A stretch of 64,000 bases of DNA from Bradyrhizobium lablabi (GTDB taxonomy: Bacteria; Pseudomonadota; Alphaproteobacteria; Rhizobiales; Xanthobacteraceae). A program made the position numbers and the translations under genes. Positions 55,562 through 63,930 of this stretch are shown here, piece by piece. The stretch lies in assembly GCF_900141755.1 (NCBI RefSeq), contig NZ_LT670844.1, positions 5,490,501-5,554,500 of the forward strand, given 5' to 3'. The notes beneath the pieces were generated by a model. The model was not told the origin of the DNA, ran no database searches, and was given only the letters and a program-made list of their open reading frames with translations. Positions within the stretch are counted from its first letter, which is position 1, and every line of letters begins with the position of its first letter.

Positions 55562-55693
55562 CTCCCTCTCCCGCTTGCGGGGGAGGGCTGGGGTGGGGGT
55601 GCTTCCGCAAAACGCACTGGTCGAGGGGATAGATTTCCCCCACCCGCCGCTTTCTTGCGAGCGCGTCGACCTCCCCCGCAAGCGGGAGAGGTG
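55562..55693. repeat. Long inverted-repeat element inside the cox operon (coxE-coxF), copy 10
   Basis: CTCCCTCTCCCGCTTGCGGG at the left faces CCCCCGCAAGCGGGAGAGG at the right, with CCCCACCCG and GGGTGGGGGTG between. It ends about 30 bases before coxF. Confidence 0.88.
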
Positions 55694-55722
55694 GAGTGAA
55701 TCCGTCTGAAGGAGCGCCCCCC

Positions 55723-56547
55723 ATGACAAAGCATGTCGAAGTGATGGAGCTGGTGGCGCAGCTCAAGGCCGCCGAGGAAGCTTTTGTGCTCGCGACCGTG
55801 GTGCGCACGGTGTCGGTGACCGCCGCCAAAGCCGGCGCGAAGGCGATCATCCGCCCCGACGGCCGCATCGTCGCGGGATGGATCGGCGGCGGCTGCGCCC
55901 GCGGCGCGGTGCTCAAAGCCGCGCGCGACGCGCTCGCCGACGGCGAGCCGCGCATGGTGTCGGTGCAGCCGGAAAATCTCTTGGCCGAGCTCGGCGTCAA
56001 GCCCGGCGAGAACCGCGACGGCGTGCGCTTTGCGGAGAACATGTGCCCGAGCAAGGGCACCATGGACGTGTTCGTCGAGCCGGTGCTGCCGCATCCTTCC
56101 CTGGTCATCCTCGGCGTCAGCCCGGTGGCACTGTCGCTTGCAACGCAAGCGCGGCAGCTCGGCTATCACGTCACGATCGCAGCACCGGCCGCTGATCTGA
56201 CCGACACGCCCGACGCCGACATGCTGATCGACGGCTATGCGCTCATAAAACTCCACGAAGCGCGCCGCTTCATCGTGGTTTCGACCCAAGGCAAGGGCGA
56301 CGAGGCCGCGCTTCGGACGGCCGTCGCAACGGACGCCGCCTATCACGCCTTCGTCGGCAGCCGCCGCAAGATGGCGGCGCTGCGCGAAAAACTGATCGCG
56401 GAAGGCGTCGACGCGTCGGCGCTCGATCGCGTCAAGGCCCCCGCCGGCCTCGACCTCGGCGCGATCACGCCGGAAGAGATCGCAATGTCGATCCTGGCGG
56501 AGATCACGGTGGAGCGGAGAAGGGGGCAGCGGAGGGCCGCAAAATAA
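55723..56547 (+). CDS. coxF: CoxF: XdhC/CoxI-family maturation protein
   Basis: A 274-residue XdhC-family protein. The N-terminal half shows GWIGGGCARGAVLKAA, with the conserved Gly-Gly-Gly-Cys used to bind the molybdenum cofactor. The C-terminal Rossmann half carries SLVILGVSPVALSLA. It should protect or sulfurate the cofactor for CODH. The start was chosen because GAAGGAGCG lies before it. No coxG follows, unlike in Oligotropha. Confidence 0.9.
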   Translation: MTKHVEVMELVAQLKAAEEAFVLATVVRTVSVTAAKAGAKAIIRPDGRIVAGWIGGGCARGAVLKAARDALADGEPRMVSVQPENLLAELGVKPGENRDGVRFAENMCPSKGTMDVFVEPVLPHPSLVILGVSPVALSLATQARQLGYHVTIAAPAADLTDTPDADMLIDGYALIKLHEARRFIVVSTQGKGDEAALRTAVATDAAYHAFVGSRRKMAALREKLIAEGVDASALDRVKAPAGLDLGAITPEEIAMSILAEITVERRRGQRRAAK

Positions 56548-56602
56548 TAACCGCTGTCATTGCGAAGAGCCACCGGGTCGCGCGGAGGGGACCGTAGCAA
56601 AC

Positions 56603-56669
56603 GTAGCCCGGATGAGCGGAGCGACATCCGGGAATCCCGCATATCGCTGCGCTCATGCGGGCTACTTGC
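56603..56669. repeat. 67-bp palindromic repeat, copy 1
   Basis: GTAGCCCGGATGAGCGGAGC pairs with GCATGAGCGC and GCGGGCTAC through CCCGGATG/CATCCGGG and CCCGCAT/ATGCGGG arms. The 67 bases are identical to the copy at 62097-62163, including the tail CTACTTGC. Confidence 0.88.
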
Positions 56670-56671
56670 CT

Positions 56672-57052
56672 CTATGCTGCCTGCCGCCGCTCGCGCGCTT
56701 TGCGGCGCGCCATCACCGCTTCAACGTCCCTCGAATGCCTGGTTCCCCACTCGCAGAGAGGAGCCAGCGCCTTGCCTAAGGTTTTTCCAAAGGCCGTCTG
56801 GGAATATTCGACCTTGGGCGGAATCTCCCCGTAATCGACACGCGCGATAATCCCATCCGCCTGCAATTCCTTGAGCTGCTGGATCAGGACTTTATCACTG
56901 ACGCCCCCGATGGCCCGTCTCAACTCGCCGTAACGACGGGTGCCATGGGCCAGATGGTAGAGGATCAACGGCTTCCATTTGCCTCCGAGCACGACCAGGG
57001 CAGCGTCCAGGCCGCAGGTAAAGGTAGGCTTTTTCATCTCGATGCGATCCAT
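56672..57052 (-). CDS. HxlR-family transcriptional regulator
   Basis: A 126-residue winged-helix repressor or activator of the HxlR group. GGKWKPLILYHLAHGTRRYGELRR is near residue 20, and GGVSDKVLIQQLKELQADGII gives the recognition helix and wing. It is divergent from an SDR-MFS pair, which it likely controls. I chose the ATG at MDRIEM over a GTG four codons upstream. Confidence 0.9.
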   Translation of the reverse strand: MDRIEMKKPTFTCGLDAALVVLGGKWKPLILYHLAHGTRRYGELRRAIGGVSDKVLIQQLKELQADGIIARVDYGEIPPKVEYSQTAFGKTLGKALAPLCEWGTRHSRDVEAVMARRKARERRQAA

Positions 57053-57065
57053 AAAGTTTGGCACT

Positions 57066-57087
57066 TACCAAAAGGTGCATACTGGTA
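57066..57087. promoter_or_regulatory. Possible HxlR operator (imperfect dyad)
   Basis: TACCA at 57066-57070 and TGGTA at 57083-57087 form a 5-bp dyad with 12 bases between, in the space shared by the HxlR gene and the divergent SDR gene. HxlR proteins bind such inverted sites. The match is short, so the call is tentative. Confidence 0.35.
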
Positions 57088-57142
57088 GCGAGGAATGCAA
57101 GGCCCTAATTTAGCGATCATCATTCACGCAATCGAGGACGCT

Positions 57143-57892
57143 ATGGGCAGACTTGACGGAAAGATCGCGGTCGTCACCGGCGCGAACAGTGGCATTGGCC
57201 TGGCGAGCGCAAAACGGTTCGTCGCCGAAGGCGCTCATGTTTACATTACCGGGCGCCGCCAGGAGGAACTGGACAAAGCCGTCCAGGCGATCGGGACCGG
57301 CGTGACGGCGGTGCAGGGCGATATCTCCGATCTCGAAGACCTGGACCGGTTGTTCGCAAAGGTTGGGTCGGCCCATGGCCGCATAGATGTCCTGTTCGCC
57401 AACGCCGGATTGGGCGCGCGGGAACCCCTGGGCAAGATTACGGCATCGTCCTTTGATCTGGTCTTCGGCGTGAATGTCAAAGGCACGATATTCACGGTTC
57501 AGAAGGGCCTCCCGTTGATGGGGGATGGAGGATCCATCATTCTGACGGGGTCGACCACGGCCTCGATGGGGACGCAGGCCTTCAGCATCTACAGTGCGAG
57601 CAAAGCGGCTATTCGCAATCTCGCCCGCAGTTGGACGCTGGACTTGAAGGGCACGGGAATTCGCGTGAACGTTCTTTCGCCCGGCGCCACCGCGACGCCC
57701 GGCCTGCTCAATGCCCTGGCGAGAACCGGCCAGAAGGACGCCATGATCGCGGGCCTGATCGAGCAGTCGCCGCTCGGACGGATGGCCGAGCCTGACGATA
57801 TCGCAGACGTGGCGCTGTTTCTGGCGTCGGACGACAGCAGATCGATGACTGGAAGCGAGGTCTTCGCGGACGGCGGCATGGCTCAGGTCTGA
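57143..57892 (+). CDS. Short-chain dehydrogenase/reductase
   Basis: A 249-residue SDR. The nucleotide site TGANSGIG is at 12-19, the NAG motif is NAGLG near 85, and the catalytic Ser-Tyr-Lys lies in SIYSASKAA near 150. It is a typical NAD(P)-dependent oxidoreductase of unknown substrate. An MFS transporter gene starts 2 bases after its stop, so the pair forms an operon divergent from the HxlR gene. Confidence 0.9.
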   Translation: MGRLDGKIAVVTGANSGIGLASAKRFVAEGAHVYITGRRQEELDKAVQAIGTGVTAVQGDISDLEDLDRLFAKVGSAHGRIDVLFANAGLGAREPLGKITASSFDLVFGVNVKGTIFTVQKGLPLMGDGGSIILTGSTTASMGTQAFSIYSASKAAIRNLARSWTLDLKGTGIRVNVLSPGATATPGLLNALARTGQKDAMIAGLIEQSPLGRMAEPDDIADVALFLASDDSRSMTGSEVFADGGMAQV

Positions 57893-57894
57893 CG

Positions 57895-59100
57895 GTGCCC
57901 GCGGGTGTGAATGCCGCCGTCGGCCGCCGCAGCCTGACTGTCATGTTGGGTGGCTTGAGCTTGCTCGGGCCGCTGTCGATCGATGCCTACCTGCCTGCCT
58001 TCGCCGATATCCAGCGCGATTTTCAAGCCAGCACCGCTGATCTCCAACTCACGCTGACCGGCTACTTGCTCGCCTTTGCCTGCATGAGCTTGATGCACGG
58101 CCCGTTGTCCGATGCGTTTGGACGGAGGCGGGTGATCCTCACCGCGCTCTCGGCGTTCGGCCTGGCGGCGCTCGGATGCGCGCTTTCGCCCAGCGTCGGC
58201 TGGTTGACCTCCTTCCGCGTCATGCAAGGCATGTCGGCTGGCGTTGGCACCGTGGTGGGACGCGCCATTATCCGCGATTGCTTTGAAGGCGCCGCCGCGA
58301 CCAGACTGCTGGCGCTGGTGAGCATGATCTTCTCGCTGTCGCCAGCCTTGGCGCCGGTCTTTGGCGGATGGGTGGTCACGCTGTTCACCTGGCGGGCCAT
58401 CTTCCTGACGTTGTTCGTCTATGCCGTTGCGATGCTGATGCTCTGCGTACGCAGCCTGCCGGAAACCTTGCCGCTTCATGCACGCCGCCCGTTCGGCTTA
58501 AGCATGCTGGCGCAGCAATATGTCGTGGCGTTCGGCAATCGCCGCTTCCGTCTTGTTGCGCTTGCCATCGCACTCAGCTTTGCCGGTCTGTTCCTCTACG
58601 TCGCCTCGGTGCCGGCCTTCCTCGGGCACGAATTGGGCCTGCCGCCAACGCAATACGCCATGATGTTCGTGCCCATCGTTGCCGGCATCGTGCTCGGCTC
58701 GCTCGCCGCCGAAAGGCTCGCCGGCCGGTTCGCGCCAGCCCGGTTGATCCTCGCTGGATTTTCCATCCAGTTGGTGACCGGCATCATCAACGTGACCTTC
58801 CACGCCGCGCATCCCGGGTCAGTTCCCTGGTCGATCCTTCCGATCGGATTCTACGCCTTCGGCATGTCGCTCGCCACGCCCGGCCTTTTGCTGATAGGGC
58901 TGGATCAATTCCCGCAGATGCGTGGTTTGGCCGCTTCCTGTCAGGCCTTCGCCATGGTGCTGCTGGCCGGCCTGATAACGCAATTGGCCCCGGCATTTGG
59001 CGGCCGCGCACTCGCTTTGGCGCTCGTGCAAGGCGTGCTGTGCATTGCCGCTTTCGCCTCGTGGCTCGTCACGATCCGCTTCTACGAACGGAATCGATAG
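57895..59100 (+). CDS. Bcr/CflA-type MFS drug-efflux transporter
   Basis: A 401-residue transporter with twelve predicted membrane spans. The opening LGPLSIDAYLPAFADIQRDF and the loop LSDAFGRRRVIL match the Bcr/CflA branch of drug:H+ antiporters. It starts at GTG two bases after the SDR stop with no clear ribosome site, which suggests translational coupling. The exported compound is unknown but may be a product or substrate of the SDR. Confidence 0.9.
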   Translation: MPAGVNAAVGRRSLTVMLGGLSLLGPLSIDAYLPAFADIQRDFQASTADLQLTLTGYLLAFACMSLMHGPLSDAFGRRRVILTALSAFGLAALGCALSPSVGWLTSFRVMQGMSAGVGTVVGRAIIRDCFEGAAATRLLALVSMIFSLSPALAPVFGGWVVTLFTWRAIFLTLFVYAVAMLMLCVRSLPETLPLHARRPFGLSMLAQQYVVAFGNRRFRLVALAIALSFAGLFLYVASVPAFLGHELGLPPTQYAMMFVPIVAGIVLGSLAAERLAGRFAPARLILAGFSIQLVTGIINVTFHAAHPGSVPWSILPIGFYAFGMSLATPGLLLIGLDQFPQMRGLAASCQAFAMVLLAGLITQLAPAFGGRALALALVQGVLCIAAFASWLVTIRFYERNR

Positions 59101-59252
59101 CGCGCTGCATTGCAACCTGAAGGGGTTGTGATGCCGACGCCGGTGAGTTCCCACACGCGATAGCGTGTCCGCGCAAGTGGAACTGTTGCCCTGGTGACAG
59201 ACTGGGTGCGCGGCGATAGACCGCGGCAAAATTAAAAACATGGGAGGATGGT

Positions 59253-61928
59253 ATGCCAGAAGCGATGGTTGCATCATCTGCGTCAGAGACGACGCGCGGC
59301 GCTACGACGCAACAGGTCGATGTCGCGGTGGTGGGTGCCGGGTTTGCCGGCCTGTACCTTCTGCATCGGTTGCGCAAGGCCGGCTTCACATCGGTGGTGT
59401 TGGAGGAGGCCGACGACGTCGGCGGCACCTGGTACTGGAACCGATATCCCGGCGCACGCTGCGACATTCAGACCATCGACTACAGCTACACCTTCGATCC
59501 GGAGCTGGAGAGCGCGTGGCAATGGTCGGAGAAATACGCGACCCAACCCGAAATCCTGCGCTATCTCGGCTTCGTCGCAGACCGCTATGATCTGCGCGGC
59601 GACATCCGCTTTGGCACGAAGGTGACGGCCGCGACCTGGGATCAGGCCGCCGAGCGCTGGCTGCTCACGACGGACAACGGCGCCACTGTGTCCTGCCGCT
59701 ATTACATCATGGCCACCGGCTGTCTCTCCGCGCCCAAGCCGCCGGAGATCGACGGCGTCAACGGCTTCAAGGGCGAGGTCTATTTCACCGGCCGCTGGCC
59801 GCATGAAGAGATAAAACTCGGCGGCAAGCGCGTCGCGGTGATCGGCACGGGATCATCGGGAATCCAGTCGATCCCGTTGATCGCCGAGCAGGCGGCCCAT
59901 CTGACCGTGTTCCAGCGCACGCCGAACTTTGCCCTTCCCGCCCACAACGGTCCTGCGCCAGCGGATCGCATTGCCCTGCTGGAAGGTGACCGCGCCGGCT
60001 ACCGCGAGCAGGCTCGCTGGTCGCTGGCAGGCGTACCGTGGCCGCAACAAATGGCGGTAAGCTGGCAACTGACTGATGCCGAGCGCCGCGAGCGCTTCGG
60101 GCGGGCGTGGGCCGCCGGCGATCTCGTGTATATATTGACCCAGCTTTGGGCCGACCAGGCCGTCGACGTCGACGGCAACACGCTGCTCGCCGACCTGATC
60201 CGCGAGAAAATCCGCAACCTCGTCAAGGACCCTGAGATAGCGGCAGCGCTGAGCCCTCACGACCACCCGTTTGGAGCCAAACGTCCCTGCCTCGATACCA
60301 ACTATTACGCCACCTACAACCGTCCCGACGTCACGCTGGTGAATCTGCGGCAGGAGCCGATCACATCCATCACGGCCTCCGGCATCAACACCGACAAGCG
60401 CAAATTCGACGTCGATGTGATCGTGTTCGCCACCGGCTTCGATGCGATGACCGGAGCGATCATGGCCGTGCATCCGATCACCGGCCGTGGCGGAAAATCG
60501 CTGTCCGACGTCTGGGCCAACGGCCCGCAGACCTATCTCGGCCTTACCGTGGCGGGCTTCCCCAATCTGTTCATGATCACCGGCCCCGGCAGCCCGTCGG
60601 TGCTGTCGAACATGGCGGTATCGATCGAGCAGCACATCGATTGGACGGTCGACCGGCTGATTGCGATGCGAGAGGCCGGCCTCACCACCATTGAGGCGAC
60701 CGAAACGGCGCAGGCCGGCTGGGCCCGACACATGGCCGACTGTGCAACGCTCACGCTGCATCGGCTGGCCAACACCTGGTACACCGGCGCCAACGTTCCC
60801 GGCAAGGCGTGGGGCGTGATGCCCTATACCGGCGGCGTCGGTCCCTACCGCAGCATCTGCAACGAAGTCGTCAGCCGCGGCATGCTCGGTTTCAGGCTCA
60901 CCGGGCCCAACAGTTCCGAGCAATGCAACGACGGCGAGGTCGTTCGCCTGCAGCCGGATGTGCGGCTGGTGCTGAACATGCTGGCGGACATGAACTTGCC
61001 GCCGATCGAGTCGCTCGGAGCCCAGGGGGCGCGCGACTTCATAGCTGAATTCAACAAGAGCCGTCCGGCCGGCCGGCCGGTCGGTGAGGTGGTCGACGGC
61101 ACGCTTCCCGGCGCCGACGGTCCGCTGCCCTATCGTCTCTATCGGCCGGCGACGCCGGGGCCGCATCCGATCGTGGTCTATTTCCACGGCGGCGGCTGGG
61201 TGCTGGGTGACGAGCAATCCGACGATCCGTTCTGCCGTGACATGTGCCGGCGCACCGGGATGAGTTTCGTCAGCGTCGGTTACCGGCATGCGCCCGAGCA
61301 CCGTTTTCCGGCACCGGCGGAGGATGGCTACGCGGCGACGCGGTGGATCGCCGAGCATGCGGCCGAGCTTGGCGGCAAACCGGGACCGGTGATGGTTGCG
61401 GGCTGGAGCGCCGGCGGCAACATCGCGGCCGTCACCTGCCAGCTCGCGCGCGACCGCGGCGGCCCGCAGATCGCAGGCCAGCTTTTGGTCTGCCCGGTCA
61501 CCGACTGCACGTTCGACCGCCCGTCGTACAACGAAAATGCGACGGGCTACTTCCTGACGCGCTCGCTGATGTACTGGTTCTGGGACATCTACTGTTCGCC
61601 GGCCGACCGCACCGATCCGCGCGTCTCGCCCCTGCGCGGCAAGCTCGAAAACTTGCCGCCGGCGTTGGTGGCGACCTGCGAGTTCGATCCGCTGCGCGAC
61701 GAGGGTGTCGCTTACGCGCAGGCGCTTTCTGCCGCAGGCGTGCCGGTCGAGCAACTCAACGCCCGCGGCCACTTCCACTCGTCGCTCACCATGGTCGACG
61801 TGGTGATCACCGGCGTCAGCGGCCGCGTGCAGATGGCCGACGCCTTGCGCCGCTTCGCCGGCCTTCCGCCGGAGAGGAAAGAGGGCGACGAGGGGCTCAG
61901 GCCAAGGTCCGACCGCATCGCCGCTTGA
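59253..61928 (+). CDS. Baeyer-Villiger monooxygenase fused to an alpha/beta hydrolase (esterase)
   Basis: An 891-residue two-enzyme fusion. Residues about 20-560 are a flavin monooxygenase: GxGxxG at [10 protein letters not shown] (FAD) and [10 protein letters not shown] (NADPH). The BVMO fingerprint region reads F172-x-G174-x3-F178-x3-W182-P183, with Phe where the family has His. Residues about 600-885 are an HSL-type esterase: oxyanion HGGGW at 645-649, nucleophile Ser719 in GWSAG, then an Asp in CEFDP and a His in GHFHSS. Together they could turn a ketone into an ester and cut it. The altered His may change or weaken the monooxygenase step. Confidence 0.88.
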   Translation: MPEAMVASSASETTRGATTQQVDVAVVGAGFAGLYLLHRLRKAGFTSVVLEEADDVGGTWYWNRYPGARCDIQTIDYSYTFDPELESAWQWSEKYATQPEILRYLGFVADRYDLRGDIRFGTKVTAATWDQAAERWLLTTDNGATVSCRYYIMATGCLSAPKPPEIDGVNGFKGEVYFTGRWPHEEIKLGGKRVAVIGTGSSGIQSIPLIAEQAAHLTVFQRTPNFALPAHNGPAPADRIALLEGDRAGYREQARWSLAGVPWPQQMAVSWQLTDAERRERFGRAWAAGDLVYILTQLWADQAVDVDGNTLLADLIREKIRNLVKDPEIAAALSPHDHPFGAKRPCLDTNYYATYNRPDVTLVNLRQEPITSITASGINTDKRKFDVDVIVFATGFDAMTGAIMAVHPITGRGGKSLSDVWANGPQTYLGLTVAGFPNLFMITGPGSPSVLSNMAVSIEQHIDWTVDRLIAMREAGLTTIEATETAQAGWARHMADCATLTLHRLANTWYTGANVPGKAWGVMPYTGGVGPYRSICNEVVSRGMLGFRLTGPNSSEQCNDGEVVRLQPDVRLVLNMLADMNLPPIESLGAQGARDFIAEFNKSRPAGRPVGEVVDGTLPGADGPLPYRLYRPATPGPHPIVVYFHGGGWVLGDEQSDDPFCRDMCRRTGMSFVSVGYRHAPEHRFPAPAEDGYAATRWIAEHAAELGGKPGPVMVAGWSAGGNIAAVTCQLARDRGGPQIAGQLLVCPVTDCTFDRPSYNENATGYFLTRSLMYWFWDIYCSPADRTDPRVSPLRGKLENLPPALVATCEFDPLRDEGVAYAQALSAAGVPVEQLNARGHFHSSLTMVDVVITGVSGRVQMADALRRFAGLPPERKEGDEGLRPRSDRIAA

Positions 61929-61960
61929 AGGTGATGCGGCAGTGGAAAAGGTGTAACAGC

Positions 61961-62086
61961 CGTCATTGCGAGGAGCGTAAGCGACGAAGCAATCCAGCTT
62001 GCAGTTTCGAGGCGCCAAAGCTGGATTGCTTCGCGGAGCCTGTCATCGGGCGGCGCTTCGCGCCGACCCGTTGGCTCGCAATGACG
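61961..62086. repeat. Palindromic repeat, 'GTCATTGCGAGGAGC' family, copy 2
   Basis: CGTCATTGCGAGGAGC and GGCTCGCAATGACG are the ends. CGAAGCAATCCAGCTT and AAGCTGGATTGCTTCG pair inside, and GGGCGGCGCTTCGCGCCGACCC forms an arm. Confidence 0.88.
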
Positions 62087-62096
62087 GCCAAGAGCC

Positions 62097-62163
62097 GTAG
62101 CCCGGATGAGCGGAGCGACATCCGGGAATCCCGCATATCGCTGCGCTCATGCGGGCTACTTGC
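62097..62163. repeat. 67-bp palindromic repeat, copy 2
   Basis: Identical in all 67 bases to the copy at 56603-56669. Such exact identity over a distance of 5.5 kb suggests recent copying or gene conversion. Confidence 0.9.
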
Positions 62164-62170
62164 TAGCCCC

Positions 62171-62255
62171 CGTCATTGCGAGGAGCGCAAGCGACGAAGC
62201 AATCCAGCTTTGCGCTTGCGGCGCGATGGATTGCTTCACTTCGCTCGCAATGACG
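62171..62255. repeat. Palindromic repeat, 'GTCATTGCGAGGAGC' family, copy 3 (short form)
   Basis: CGTCATTGCGAGGAGCGCAA and TTCGCTCGCAATGACG are the ends, with CAATCCAG and TGGATTG between. The GGGCG arm of the longer copies is absent. The rest of the 460-base gap up to 62396 shows no gene. Confidence 0.82.
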
Positions 62256-62396
62256 TTGATAAAACTGTGTGATTAAGCAAACGTAGAAGGGCGGATTAGC
62301 GGAGCGTAGTCTGCCGTTTCGCCGACGATAAAGAGGCGGGTTACGCCTGCCGTAAGCCACCCTCCATTGTGCATGCCGTCAGTCGGAGAAACAGCG

Positions 62397-63395
62397 ATGC
62401 AATTGCGGGTCTTTGGGCGCACGGGAATGCAGCTCTCGGTGCTGGGCTTCGGCTGCGGCGCGGTGGGCGGATTTATGGTACGCGGCGATCCTGCCGACCA
62501 GGAGCGTACGATCGCGCGGGCGATCGCCACTGGTGTGAACTACTTCGACACCGCGGTGCAGTACGGCAATGGCGAATCGGAAAAGAACCTGGGCCGCGTT
62601 TTGCAAAAGCTGAAACCGGCCAATGTGGTCGTCGGCACCAAGGTCCGGTTGCAACCGAGCGAGTTCGGCCGCATTGCCGACGCCGTAACGATGTCGCTCG
62701 AAGGCAGCCTGACGCGACTGGGCCTTGACCGGGTCGACATCTTTCACCTGCACAACCCGATTACCGAGCGAGGGGGCGGATCGGCGCTGAGCGTCCGCGA
62801 GGTGCTCGGCGACGTGGTACCGGCGTTCGAGCGCCTGCGTGCGCAGGGCAAGATTCGTTTCCTCGGGATGACGGCAGTAGGCGACACGGCGGCACTGCAA
62901 CAAGTGATTGATGCACGCGCCTTCGACAGCGCGCAGGTCGTCTACAACATGCTCAATCCATCCGCCGCCGAGGAATTGCCGAAAAACTATCCGGCGCAAG
63001 ATTATGGACGATTGTTCGCTTCTACCAAGGCCGCCGGCGTTGGCGTCGTAGGCATCCGCGTGCTGGCCGGCGGCGCATTGTCGGGCTCAGCCGAGCGTCA
63101 CCCGATTGCGGGTCCGGCACCCGAGCCGATTGGTTCGGCGATGAGCTACGATGCCGATGTCGATCGCGCCCACCGCCTGATGCCGCTGGTCAACGAAGGT
63201 TTCGCCACCAGCCTGACCGAAGCCGCCACGCGGTTTGCGCTGTCCGACCCGGCGATGGGTACGATCCTGGTCGGTATGGCGACGCCGCAACAGTTCGAGG
63301 ACGCCCTCGCCGCGGTCCAAAAAGGCCCACTCCCGCAAGCCGCGCTTGACCGGCTTTCAGCATTGCGGCAGGCATTCTCTGGCGAACCGCGATGA
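62397..63395 (+). CDS. Aldo/keto reductase
   Basis: A 332-residue NADPH-dependent AKR with the usual TIM barrel. The catalytic tetrad is visible: Asp51 and Tyr56 (FDTAVQYGNGESEKNLG), a Lys in VVGTKVRLQ near 84, and a His in IFHLHNP near 117. The start MQLRVFGRTGMQLSVLG is the family's usual beginning and has a CGGAGAA site. It follows the BVMO/esterase fusion after a run of repeats, so it could be part of the same carbonyl pathway, though the repeats weaken that link. Confidence 0.9.
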   Translation: MQLRVFGRTGMQLSVLGFGCGAVGGFMVRGDPADQERTIARAIATGVNYFDTAVQYGNGESEKNLGRVLQKLKPANVVVGTKVRLQPSEFGRIADAVTMSLEGSLTRLGLDRVDIFHLHNPITERGGGSALSVREVLGDVVPAFERLRAQGKIRFLGMTAVGDTAALQQVIDARAFDSAQVVYNMLNPSAAEELPKNYPAQDYGRLFASTKAAGVGVVGIRVLAGGALSGSAERHPIAGPAPEPIGSAMSYDADVDRAHRLMPLVNEGFATSLTEAATRFALSDPAMGTILVGMATPQQFEDALAAVQKGPLPQAALDRLSALRQAFSGEPR

Positions 63396-63599
63396 TGGCC
63401 GAGGTTGCTACGGCCGCCGCGCCAAAACAGAAAATTCGTGAACGATCTCAAGCTGATTTGGGTCGTCCAGTCCCATTCACAAAAATATTCCGCTTCCTGA
63501 TTTGCCCAAATCACCCATAAGACTCCCGCCATCCCGTCCCACTCAGAGGGGCGTTTCGCGATCGTCACGGACGTAGGGCGGGATGCGGTGGACGCGGCA

Positions 63600-63930
63600 G
63601 CGCTATTGACGAACAGCGCTTAAGCGGACGGAGAAGGCGTGTGGTCCTGACACCCCGACGCTGGTGTCAAGCTCTTGAGAAGCAAGCTTCTCAGGGGTGA
63701 CGGTGGCAAAAGAGCCCGGTCGCCGGGGAGAGCGCGCAGGAAACCGTTAAAACCATTGCGTGGGGAATGCTGGGTGAAACCGGTGTGACCTGACTAACGC
63801 GTGTGCTTTCTACCCGTTACCCCTGCACACGCGGCTATCGGGCGCATCGGGCGCCCGGCATTCCCTGCGCCCTCTGTTCTCTGAGGGCGGGAAGTTTCCA
63901 ACAAACCTCGGGCGCAAGGCGCGGCGAGAT
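63600..63930. ncRNA. Highly structured repeat-like element with many hairpins
   Basis: No gene is visible between 63396 and the window end. The segment contains at least five perfect hairpins: TGACACC/GGTGTCA (63648-63669), TGAGAAGC/GCTTCTCA (63676-63693), CCCGG/CCGGG (63715-63727), CGCGTGTGC/GCACACGCG (63798-63833) and CGCCCTC/GAGGGCG (63868-63889). GGGAATGCTGGG at 63763-63774 also pairs with CCCGGCATTCCC at 63854-63865, enclosing the fourth. From memory, similar sequence recurs in Bradyrhizobium genomes, but I cannot confirm this here. The strand is not determined. Confidence 0.55.

Noticed and set aside
59150..59190. A sigma-54 promoter before the monooxygenase/esterase fusion
   Set aside because: A TGGAAC...TTGC string is present but the spacing between GG and GC is three bases too short.
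2691..63930. The palindromic repeats as CRISPR arrays
   Set aside because: Copies are scattered singly between genes, are palindromic over 80-180 bases, and have no regular spacers or cas genes.
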